Part shown: positions 33,201 to 44,485 of the stretch, one piece after another | Layout: the number at the start of each line of letters is the position of its first letter | Position numbering within the stretch: the first letter of the stretch is position 1 | DNA from: Ciona intestinalis | Lineage: Eukaryota > Chordata > Ascidiacea > Phlebobranchia > Cionidae | Reading direction: 5' to 3' | DNA: 64,000 nucleotides | Assembly: GCF_000224145.3 (NCBI RefSeq) | Contig: NW_004190396.2 | Location: 62,001 to 126,000 of the forward strand | Made by a program: the position numbers and the translations under genes | The notes under the pieces: model-generated | What the model was told of the DNA's origin: nothing | The model's input: only the letters and a program-made list of their open reading frames with translations | The model's database searches: none

Positions 33201-35410
33201 TACAACGAAATGAAGATAAAATGGGATGAAAACATGAACCATCTTACCCCACCCTATTACATAGGTGAAGTCCTTTATTGTCGGGGAATGAAAATTGTAA
33301 GCCAGGGTTGTTCCGTTACGTATGCGTCGATTCTTCCCCAAACAACGATTCACTAAATTTACCGAGGAATTACCTTACATATTCACACGCGCGGATAATT
33401 ACCAAAACATTATTTGAACGACGATCGTCACGATGAAAGTGTTCTATTGTGTATCAATGATTCGTACAAAGTATATTGTTACGTCACAATATCCACGCCT
33501 TATCACGTCACCACCGTTTTACACGATTACCATTCTATATATTATTTCTATGACCTACTCCTCTTGCTTAATTTCCTCTCTTACGCTCTCTGGTGGCGTG
33601 ACCCCTAAACCGTGTAAATAGTGGCAAATCACATGTAAGTGATCTGACGTCATAAAATATAGAAATGTTATATTTCGTATGTTACTTTGTAGGGGGGGAG
33701 TGGGGCAACCGTGTACAAGTTATAAGAAATAATTTGTTTTATCCTCGCATGGCGGTGCAACAACAGTCATTATAACACGGATGTTCTGTTTCATACACCT
33801 CCTGTCCAAAGACACATATACCCACAATGGTGGCAACATCAAGCCTTGAACCCATGACCACCGTATATATAATACTACTACTATATGACGTAGCAAACTG
33901 ATTGTTTCCTCTCAACCAAACAATTCCATTTAGAATTCAAACAACAAATAAAACGGATATGACGTCATAAACAAGTTTGTTCCTAATTGACAGTGACCTT
34001 TAAACGAACTTTAGCGTCGGAAATCTAAAAGTCATATTACAATGATGACGTCATATAAAGTGACATTTACGAAATACGTCATTATTACGTCATAGTTACA
34101 TCACAATACCTCGCAGCTATCTTGGCGATATTTAAAATACAAGTGAGGACTTGACGTTCGTTCTTCTCAGAAGCTGAAGGGGTTATAGGTGGTTATTGTG
34201 CAGTTGTTGTGTTTCCGTGTGGACTTTATACATTAATTAATCTTTCAACGGCAAATCAGATATAAAACGTAATGTATTTCCGACTTTATAAATAATATAG
34301 TATGGTGGGGTAAGATGGTTTACTGCGGGGTAAGACGGATATACCGTTAGAACATCTCGTTAAATTTGTTATAAACAAAGAATGTTTACAGAATTATAAA
34401 ACCGTATTCTCACAACTCTAAATGAGGATTGTTAATTGTTAAAATATTCTAAAAATGAAATATGAATATGACGTAACAAAACACAACAATGGCCAACTCA
34501 CCGAGATCCTCGGATTCAAACAATGTGATCTTCCTCACACCGATGTCGCGACACCATTCAAGAAACTTCGATATGTTGGTTCGTTGCCTGGCAACCATTT
34601 GTGCCGGGTTATGACCGAATAATACGTCATCAGGTGTCAACTGTGACGTCATAATGCAATTGTTTAATTTCGCTTAAACGGTAATGCAGACTTTTATACC
34701 AATATATACAATCTACATTTCTTATAGAGGACTATTTGGTGAACTTTTGTTTGTTACGCATGGCATGACCTGGTATTTCATTACGAGAATCGTCCAACTT
34801 CATCAGCGCTAGATCAGGATTCAATGGAGTTGCAAAACCATTGTTATAAACAATTAAAATAAACAATTAGGGATTGTTAAAATAGACTATGACGTCATAA
34901 TGAACCACTTAAACGTAACAATGAATGAAATTCGAAGAATTTTAACTTCAACGAATTCTTCATCGATTCGGAACGCAAAAATTGTGTAATTACGTATGTA
35001 TGACGTATGTACTCACGTGACGTAACTCGGCTTCGATATCTTTGTCGTAACAATTGTCTTCTTGATGACGTAGCAATTCTAGTGATCGCGCTACATATAG
35101 CAACGTCACTCCGCTTCGAAGCTCCGATAATATGTTTTGTGACGTCACTTCCTTTCCTGAAGACAAAGCGTTTATGACGTCATGGTCTTCTATTTTACGT
35201 CATGATATAAAACAATTATAATGTCATAGGTAGTGACGTCATCTTACCCAAAACTTCAGATATCCACCCCCCAACCTCAGTCCGCATACGTTCTACGTCA
35301 TCATGACGTAACTTAGTGATGTAAGCGACCTGATCCTCAGCCAAAAAGTTAGCTTCCGGGTTTATACTATCATTTCCCACGGTAGCCATATTATTTCCCA
35401 CGGTCTCCAT
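30212..35410 (-). CDS. GAS2-type calponin-homology protein with C-terminal membrane anchor
   Basis: Ten phase-consistent exons: 35248-35410 (ATG at 35410), 35017-35156, 34502-34640, 34110-34173, 32467-32530, 32153-32207, 32001-32074, 31665-31736, 31261-31348 and 30212-31161, giving about 602 residues. The N-terminal third is one CH domain: RTEVGGWISEVLGKEVT, LSELRSGVTLLYVARSLELL, RTNISKFLEWCRDIGVRKIT, LFESEDL and RQVLTCILNIAKIAAR. The W-C-R-x-x-G-V and LFExxDL pattern resembles GAS2 proteins, but no GAS2-related (GAR) domain follows. The middle is acidic and disordered, with Ser/Pro-rich stretches and DDV runs. The protein ends in one hydrophobic helix (PILVTSALILIGIGGVVAMA) two to six residues from the stop, typical of a tail anchor. 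CH domains of this type bind actin or microtubule-associated partners; the membrane is unknown. The acceptor at 32530 (ACTGTGAG) is weak. Calmin also combines CH with a C-terminal helix, but with two CH domains. Confidence 0.8.
32230..32372. repeat. 33-bp tandem repeat carrying two ACGTCA motifs per unit
   Basis: Units start at 32263, 32296, 32329 and 32362 (AACTACGTCACAATTAGC then TACTACGTCAGAGGT). A degenerate unit lies at 32230-32262. It sits in an intron of the CH/TM gene. Confidence 0.9.
33130..33262. mobile_element. MITE-like element, right end
   Basis: Ends AACCATCTTACCCCACCCTA after a block (TTGTTGGGATACGG, ATCTATGAATATTATTTGTT) shared with the intact copies. The left terminus is diverged. 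Confidence 0.6.
33715..33870. mobile_element. SINE copy, reverse orientation
   Basis: TTATCCTCGCATGGCGGTGC, TTATAACACGGATGTTCTGT and ATGGTGGCAACATCAAGCCT match the family read from its 3' end to the tRNA-like head. Confidence 0.7.
34298..34450. mobile_element. MITE-like element, left end and body
   Basis: TATAGTATGGTGGGGTAAGA with an internal GGGGTAAGACGG, then ACAAAGAATGTTTACAGAAT and AAACCGTATTCTCACAACTC as in other copies. The right end is missing. Confidence 0.65.
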
Positions 35411-36754
35411 GACAACCTGTGTAATGCATACGTCATAATGGGTATTGTGACCAACAATGGAAAGTTTAAATGAAACAATCACTTCAACTCTACGTCACAA
35501 TAACTTATTAATGACGTCACAATTTCCACTTTTTTCATATTTATATTATCTTTATTATCGCGATACAGCGAAACTTCTCGCAGTAAAATAAACAAAAAAA
35601 GATTTATCTCAACAGTCGATTCTAACTTACACGTCACGATGGCTATTGTTTAGCGATTGTGACGTAACAACTATCTAGTAAATCTGCAGCGCGATCCTTA
35701 AACCTATGTCAACAACAACAACAACAACAACAACACACAATGTATGGACGACACAACCTGCCATACACAACATACACGATACACCATGCAACACAACTAT
35801 ATACATAAGATCACCCTACACAGCCCAACCAACATGTACAACCCTGAACAACCGGTCCTACAAATGCAACATGAAACCTATATCTCCTCATAAAGCTACA
35901 CTACCCCTGTTTACAACAACCCATATTATAACATAACCAACCACCTTAACCCGTCATCCAATAACATACACACAACATGTACACAGCCCATGTAGAATCT
36001 ACCCCGACCCCGCATAACTTACCTTGTACAACAACCCACGTCGCCCCAGCCATCGGATCTTCTTTGCATGATCACTCAACCATAACCACCTCTGACGTCA
36101 TAAACCCCATTCTCTACCGCACCAACACCGAAATTAGAACTCAAAGGCGTGCCATCTATGACGTAACAAATGATCAGTTCCAATTCTCGATTATTCAGAT
36201 CATGAACCGCCTGTGACGTCATAATTAATAACAATTGATACTTAGACGTGAGAATAACATGGGATTCGAGAATTGTAAAAAAGCTATAATCGCGCAGGTT
36301 TCAAACTAATGTTTATTACGTCATAATTACAATTCTAATCAACAATAGACACGAATGCATCAACAAACCAATTTACAAATTTAAGAATATTATTTTTTAC
36401 CTTTCGAATTTAGCAGCCACGCTTTTGTTTTACACTTTTTTTACCCATAGTGTGTTTTAACGACTGTCGTTTTGCTGCTAATTCTCTTTTTTTAATTGTT
36501 TTATTTGATTTGTTCTTCTCTATTGTTAACATAATTGTAGCAAGGTGGGGTAAGATGGTCCATGTTTTCATTCCCATTCCTCGTCCCATTTGATAGTAAA
36601 CAAAATTATTTTACATAAATATATAATAGTACCTACTCTTGAGTAGTTTAGTGTCAAAAAATCGATTCGAAACATGATATATTATGTACTTACGGTGCCC
36701 CATCTGACAAATACATTTTTTTATTTCGTTAGAGAATTATTGTTATGTTTGCGC

Positions 36755-36808
36755 CTCTCTGCTGACCTCTGCCGGTATGTAATCAATCCGTCAGAGGTCG
36801 ACAGAGAG
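36755..36808. ncRNA. Near-perfect hairpin, pre-miRNA-like
   Basis: CTCTCTGCTGACCTCTG (36755-36771) can pair with CAGAGGTCGACAGAGAG (36792-36808): 15 Watson-Crick pairs, one G-U and one mismatch, with a 20-base loop whose CGG and CCG can extend the stem. Size and shape suit a microRNA precursor, but mature-arm evidence is absent. Confidence 0.3.
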
Positions 36809-39800
36809 CTAAGACGTTAATTTTGCGGTTTGGGTGATTATGACGTAACGAAGTAACAAAACAATTGAATTTTAAATTACGTCACAAGCAGTATTGTGAC
36901 GTCACTTAACAGACAAAAATTCCAGAATATTTATTTTTAAAAAATTTTAATAATTATTTCAAATGTTCGCGAATCAAGCGGGACTGCTGTAACTGTGACG
37001 TAATAAAGGCTGCACGTCGCTATTGTGACGTTTCACTCGGTTTCGAATTAAGACATCGAAGGATCGATCGTTGGAGCGAGAAATCGATTATTCTGTCGCG
37101 TTGTGCCGCTTCGGTGACATATGGTGGCGTGGGGGGGGCCGCTGTTTGTGGGGGGAGGGCCGCTATATTTGGGGGGCCGGTAATATTTCTGGCGCGGTTC
37201 GCTTAAAAAATATTTTATTGAGAGGGGGTTACAATTGAAGGACTCGTAAAAAATGATGTCGATGGTTTACCTATGGTGGTGTTGCGCGCTGCTGGCTCAA
37301 GTATACCACGCGAGTTAGTTCGGCCAGGAAGCGCGCTGTTTATTATCAAGTTATTATGACGTCATATAAAATACGTCACATTTGTAGCACCTGGTTATCT
37401 GCCTTCCCACGGTTAAAACAGATGCGACCTCGGTTATCAGTGGTTTGACATGGAGATCGTAAATCAAGCGACGAATATCTGTGACACGTCACGTGACGAG
37501 ATTGCTGACATACCAGGACACTTAACGGTATCTGGTTAGGGGAAGTACCTGTAGCGTCATACACATAACCTGCATAATGCTTTATAGCTTCGAATACGAT
37601 AGCGAAGATCAAATTAATTAAAACAACGAAGAGAAGGATTCGAAGCAAAACGACAGTCGTTAAAACACACTACGGGTAAAAATTACTTGGGGAAAAGCGT
37701 GGCTGTTACATCCAAATCAAAATGTAAGCCGTCAATGGTTTGTGAACAAACGGTAACTCTTGTCACCTCTAAGCTAAACTCATTTTTTGCAGAGTTTAAA
37801 AATACCGAGTAGCAACTGCCGTCTGGAACGAATAAATGAATCTAACGACGCAGACGTTATGACAGGTGTGTTCATACACCATGTTTCCCTTTTACGGGAA
37901 AGCGTATAAAATATATATTTACATTCTTGCCTAAAGTATAAACGAACTTTTATTGAATGGTCAAAATGGGTCATCTTAAATTCCATTATAACTTTTCCAT
38001 TTCAAACATTTTTCCGCAGCATCGTCATAAAACAGGGATTCCAATAGAAACATCATAAAACACCAAACCATGTTGTTTATGGATCACCGTGTTTGTTGTA
38101 TTAACAAGAGTTATAACTACAACATGACGTGACTAGATTGACACAACAACTATGGTTGGCAGTCAAAACACACGACCCCACCCCATAAGATGGAGCCACG
38201 CCACCAAATCAACACAGCAGAAGCTCCAGGTGGTTTGGTAGGTTCTGTTATCACAACACTACAGGCCATGAGATCTATGATCTATACCGTCTGTTATATT
38301 TAGTGGATTTGTGATTTTAACCGAACACCTTCACTAGTTTAAACCAACCGACAACTCACCGCGAACAATCAGCGAATATTTCATTAAACCGACAAAAATT
38401 TCCAGTTAATTTAAAATATAGTAAGTTGGGGTAAGATGGGACATGTTTTTATTCTCATCTCGTCCCATTTGGTAGTCAACAAAGAATATTTACAGAATTA
38501 TAAATTGAAATATCTTCACGAAGAGAAAAATATTGTTATTTGTTAAAAACACGATCAGGAAATATGGGATATTTTGTGCTAACCGTATTCATATTTGCAA
38601 CCCACTGTGAGTTGCTTCTTATAAGGTTTAACAGCCACGGTTTTAACTAAATTTTATTTATTTTAACCTTAGCGTGTTATAACGACTGTTATTTTTCTGT
38701 TAATTCCCATTTCTTCGCCATGTTAGTTAATATGACTTTTGTTATTGTAATTATATAAAAATATATTTTTTAAAATAAGTCTAAAAGTAAATGTCTAAGT
38801 TGTATTTACAAATTTCCGCACCAGAATAGGCAGCAGGCAACCGCGGATCGAAACAAGTCCCTGATTTATGGTTTTGTTGCAACTAATTATGGCTGTACAG
38901 CACACAGGTCCCAGGATTGCCGTAAAACTTAATTTGCTGGAATATGTTGAACAACAGTTGTTACATTCTGTTGTTTTATTAAGTTCAGCGGCCACGCTTT
39001 TTTAAGCCTTTTATTCCAGTATTTTCGCTCGTAGCGTGTTGATAACGACTGTTGTTTTGCTGCTAATTCTCTTCGTTGTTTTAATTAAACTTCGCTATCG
39101 TATTCAAAATATGTTCATTTAGTTGGTAGGTTATGTGTGTAAGTGACATCATAACAACTTGTATGAGGCAAACAAGGGGTTATGACGTAATAATAGAATT
39201 ATTGATGTTTCACAGGGTGAGGTGTGACGTAATAATAGTTCTGACAGTTAAAGTGATTTTGAATAAAAACAAAAAACAGAATGTTTAAGTCGCGAAAATC
39301 GCGTGGGCAGCGTTAACCAGAGCATCGCATGTGACAAGCGAACGAAATCCCAGCAGATCTACGACGTTGGTCCGCTGAGAGTTCGAGCGAATTCGGGATG
39401 TAACGTCGATGAAAGACGAAAAGCGGTCCTTGCCTCGACAAGAAAGGACGAACCGCGCGATAGTAGATTTTATGGCGTATGGTGTTCTATAACACAGCTG
39501 TGGGTTGAAGTGGTTTCGAATATTTAAGCAAGGTACGACTTGACCGGTTACGTCACTTTGACCACGTGGTCAGCTCTCATCAATATTTATTTTAAATTTG
39601 ATTAAACAGCGACCTCAGGTGAGCGGCCTAATTATGCGCCTCTATGACGTCATAGTTTAAACTTCTTTTAATAGCGGAATCGAAGATAAATAGGTTGCGT
39701 TACCCTGGGGGTCGAGATCCAAATTTCGTTACTTCGATTGTTTAATTGATTCGACATCGAGTTAAAGCGCGAGATTTGATTACATTTCCATTGTTCAATC

Positions 39801-40696
39801 CATAATTCGCTTTGTGACGTAACACAAACTTAACAAACACGTGGTAGCGCGCAAGAGCTAATTTTTTAAACGTTTCTTGATTTTTTTTCGATTTTTTTTA
39901 TTAAAAAATAAAATAAATTAATATTTTGTTGAAATACGTCGAAACCGCGAAAACGCGATCGACGCAATTCAATTTGTAAATGAAATATCGACCAGTGGCG
40001 CCGATAGCGGATAATCCTCACAATTCTTGTGATAAATTAGTTTCTTACTCGGATAATCTGTGTGCCGGTTTGATTGTCGCACCCAAGGTGATTGGGGGGG
40101 GGGGGATATTACGTCATTATGACAAATAATTTCGATTAAAATTGGTAAAAATATAAATTAGGGGAGTTTTTAGTTTTGTTTTAAAAGATTTTATTTAAAA
40201 ATTAAAAAAAAAATCGAAAATTTTTGAATTTGATCGATTAGCTGTAATTACGTCATCAATCCGCTTATTATGACGTCATACGTCGCCATATTGCGTCATA
40301 ATCGGGCGTCAGAATGTCGTCACAAACCGTATTGTGTTGAATTAATTGGAATTATGAAACGCCGCTCGGTCGGGGGATTTGTGACGTCACAAACGTGAAT
40401 GTTACGTCACAAACGGCGAACTCGGGCGAACTTTTAGCTTTGCGGATAATAAGGGTAAGTGACGCAACAATGACGCAACAATGTTGTCCCTTGTGACGTA
40501 ACAGAGTGTATTGTAACCGTTGAATTGAGTCTCGAGGGACAAAAGTTGGGAAGGAACGCAGCGGTTGTTGTTGGTTGGTATGCTACCATGGTAGTTGTGT
40601 GTGCAATGTATGGCTATTGTGGGTGTATGTAAGTATGTATAGTTGGGTGTATTGTATATGTTTAATGTTTGGGTGTGGTTGTGGCACTATACTTAT

Positions 40697-40866
40697 ATAT
40701 AGTAGGGTGGGGAAGATGGGACACCTTTAGCACATAACAATTAACAACGGTCTATGGGAGTCGTGGAAATACGGTTTTATAGTTCTTTGAATGTTCTTTG
40801 TTTAGTATCAAATGGGAGAAGAATATAGAATAAAAAGGTGTCCCATCTTACCCCACCCTACTATAT
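40697..40866. mobile_element. Intact MITE-like element
   Basis: Left end TATAGTAGGGTGGGGAAGAT and right end ATCTTACCCCACCCTACTAT form long terminal inverted repeats flanked by TATA. The 170-bp body holds AACAACGG, TCGTGGAAATACGGTTTTAT and TTTGTTTAGTATCAAATGGG, shared with other copies. There is no coding capacity. This is the best reference copy in the window. Confidence 0.85.
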
Positions 40867-41198
40867 ATGGCGTATGGTTGGCTGGGTAGTAGTTTTGTGT
40901 GTTGGGTATACATGTGTGTGTGTGGTGTTGGTTGTGGCGAACTTGTATTTATCCCTGTTGATGCTTAAGAACCACCGTCGTTTTTTCACTAAATATTCAA
41001 AATCACAAACAATCTTTTTTTATTAAGACTTTGCCAGCATTTCGATTTTTTCCTCATATGAGAGAAAGCGACTCAAACGTCACTTGGTCATCCATTATGC
41101 ATGAGGGCCGGCATGCGGGGGAAAAATCGACATTTTTGACGTCATAAATAACCCGAAGTTTGAACCGCGGGTTGAATATCCCGCCTCGTATCCGGTGA

Positions 41199-41379
41199 TA
41201 TAGTAGAGTGGGGGCAAGATGAGACACCCTTTCCATTCTGTTTTTGTCAAACAAAGAACATTTAAAGAATTATAAAACCGTATCCTCACGGCTCCCATTG
41301 ACCGTTGTTGATTGTTTAAAACACGATCGTGGTATTTGGATATTATGTGCTATTCGTGTCCCATCTTACCCCACAGTAA
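41199..41379. mobile_element. MITE-like element
   Basis: Starts ATAGTAGAGTGGGGGCAAGA and ends TCCCATCTTACCCCACAGTA, with the same internal blocks as 40697-40866 in inverted order. Confidence 0.8.
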
Positions 41380-44300
41380 GTTACATGTTTAGCAATCAAG
41401 TTAAACGACTTTGTTGTTGAAGTTGTGTTTGTTAAAACGGATGAGCGGAGGGCAATGAACATAAAAATAACATAAAGTATAAAGTAGTTCCGGAAATCGC
41501 GCGTTTTTACTGTTTAAATCAATTTTACAATGCGCAGAATAGTATTATTATGACGTAATAAAGTTACGCGAGGGTTAAAGCGACGAGATTTGTCGAACGC
41601 GAGAATAAAAGATCTGAAGCGACGCCGAGAGAAAAAAGAAAAAAGCGAAAATCTTGGTGGCAGTAAACTGTCCAGGGTTGCATGAACAGCATGCTGTGAC
41701 TGTAGTGGTTGGACGTGCTGGTGGGTTTGGGGGTTATTAAGGGGTAGTGTGTATGACGTAATAATGCAGGTAGTGACGTCAGTATAGTAAGGTTGAGGTC
41801 AAAAGTTAAAAAATTAACAACACGTGTTAGTGGTTGTTGTATGGGGTTTGAGGTTTTATTTAATTTAATATTAATATTGTTGCTGTTTTTGTTGTTTAAA
41901 AGTTAGTTGGATTATTTTGTTGATTGTGCGAAATAATTGTTAAAAGATTTGAATTAACAAAATGGCGTTTTCGCGAACGCGCGTTGAGAGGGGGTATTTA
42001 CAAATGACAGATTGTCAAGCATCGCATGAGGTTTAAACATCGCATACAATGTCCAAGCCCCGTAAAATAATGTGTTTGTGAAAAAGTACAAAAATAATTT
42101 TAAATTTTTTTTATCAAATTTCGGCCGGGTCAATTTTTTTCGAAAAGTTTCAAGTTTTTTGGAATTTGTAGCAGAGTGAGCTCGCTTGAGTTATTGCTAA
42201 CAAGGCGTGGAGTCAGCTTTCAACAACTTCACTTGGAAGACCTCCAGTTATGGATGGTTGAACGAAACTTATCGACCAAAAAATGATTCAAAAATTTAGA
42301 AATTATTTAAAACTTTAAAAATTTCGCTGCAGAAATAAAGCAAGAATTAGCTGGTTGGTCCGTTGGGTTCCTTAGTTAAAGATCTGGCAGTCTGCCAGGG
42401 CCGGCGTCGGCAAAATAAAATATCTACAAAGCGAGCTACCGACAGGGTAACTGGAGACCATAACTTTCAATTCGGCCATTTTCAACAAAGCGACTTGACA
42501 ACTTAAACTTTAAAAGTTCAAAAAAAACGAACGGATTCTTAAATTTTAACAACTTGTTCTTGAATATTCAATTCTTGGAATATTTCTCGCGTCGTTCTAG
42601 AATTATTCTGTTCGCATTGTGACGTCATAATATTGTTTTGTCAGCCCATTGTCAGTTTTCGCTTCAATGAATCCACGTGCGCTGTATAATAATGGGGATT
42701 GTGACGTTGTTTGTGTTGTTTGTTTGAAATAAACTTTATTGTGACGTAACACGTATGAGAAGATGTTGTTTGTTATGTCATATTTTTCTTAACTCTGTAT
42801 AATGACGTCACAATCGCTGGATTGTTGCGAAATTCTAGAATTTTGATCTTTTCGTCGAATCGTGACCGCAAGAAAGCGAAGGAAATTCATTCATGAAATT
42901 CGGGGTAAAAATGCCGATTGTGACGTAATGAATCCTTGGCTCGACATCGCGATTCATCTAAGTGACGTCACAATAGGTTGCGGTCGTAGCATCGGCGGCA
43001 TCCAGAGTTCCCACGACCCCCAGCTTCCTTGCTAGTGGTTTATTCACATTCACTAATCTTATTAACAATGAAATCGCAACGAATTAATAATCGTTAATCT
43101 CGTGTTGCTGCCGTTAAATAGCTACGCTCGCGACGTCGACTCTCAAACTAAAATGGTGGTCGCGCGTACAGCGTGTCGCGCGCTATATTTGTGACGTGTG
43201 TATGATGTAATAAAGAAAGGTTTTGTTAAGTTGAATTCCAGAACAAGTTGAATATTATAATTAATTGTTACGTCATAAAGATCGGGTGCTTTGGACATTG
43301 TTCGCCGAGATTGAAAGCGACGAAGGCGGCGCGGTTTGTTCCCGATGTCGCGACATGTCGCTGTCATTGTTGAGTGACAATAGAAGACAATTAAACCGAT
43401 TGTCACAAATCGCGATGTCCAATTGTCACGTGAATGAATTTTTAATTTTACTCAAATTTTGATAAATCATGACATCATATTTTTATATCGCGTCACTTAT
43501 TTTATTACATTATAAAGCGCGTATTATGACGTCACAGGCGTATGGCGTTGCAAATATTCTAGCAGCATAATAATTCATTATTATGTAACAATGCGATTGT
43601 TACAACGTCGTTCTGGCAATTGTCGCCTTCTGTTACGTCATAATGAAGTCGTCTTGCACGCGGTGGGGACGATAAATGTTTCATGGGGCGAATGCTTCGG
43701 CGCAACTCGTTTGCAGCCGAACGTAAACACAGGAAGGTGTAGGGCGATGCGTGCGTTGGGTTTGGTGAAATATATTTGTTAAAGTTGGTATTTAACGACT
43801 CATATAGTTTAAAGACGTTTTATATTTTCGATTTTTTGCCTGAAATTCGGCAAAACTTGATCAGAGATAAAAAAAAGTTGGAAAAAGAACGTTTTCATAC
43901 CTAGATGAGCCGCTGAAAAATGAATTAACATTATGCCTGGTAGCAAAAGTAAAGGAAGATAATTGTCTGTTTGGATTTGGTAAATATTGGTAATGTTATA
44001 CGCGTGTGGGGAGGTTAATTAACATGGGCGTGTGAAATGTAATTAGTTAATGTAGTTAGTCGTATCTGGATCGGAAGGCATTCATTTGCACTGTAGGCAT
44101 TGAACTAGGAGGTTCACCACATCGAGGAATATTTGGTCGCGCTGCGGGGATTGAGGGCCTTGTAGTTGGGGGGAGGTTTGAAAGTTTCCCGAAGTAATAT
44201 TAACTTTGTTGTATAGGACCCGTTGTTGCTGTTAGAGAGAATCGGAGAAAAAGTTTCGAGAGAAGCTTTAGATAAATTGATTCTGTCGCATTCGAGTATT

Positions 44301-44485
44301 ACAACTTGTGTCTGTGACGTGAGCGAGTGAGGACAATTTACTGTGACGTCATAATAGCCAGCAATATAGGGGTGGAAGGTGAATACCCCGCTCTACAAGC
44401 GGAGAATTTCGAAATTTCAAACCTGGATCCCGGATACTCGCCGCCGTTGGCGGACGACTCAAGGTCGGGGTCGTTCACAAGTTTT

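Larger units (their letters stand above)
35411..44485. other. Nine-kb non-coding region upstream of Islet
   Basis: No convincing exon. It holds an (AAC)n microsatellite at 35710-35736, MITE-like elements near 36536, 38405, 40697 and 41199, and several copies of a repeat with CGACTGT-GTTTTGCTGCTAATTC and GCTATCGTATTC (about 36430-36530, 37580-37680, 38590-38740 and 38985-39110). G-run clusters lie at 37120-37185, and CpG-intact ACGTCA motifs are very dense. Lying between the 5' ends of two divergently transcribed genes, it probably contains the control regions of Islet and of the CH/TM gene; this is inferred from position. Confidence 0.5.

Noticed and set aside
37376..37648. 90-codon minus-strand frame with a hydrophobic start
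   Set aside because: Its N-terminal part is the dispersed CGCTATCGTATTC repeat read in reverse; the same peptide appears at other copies (for example 9150-9231).
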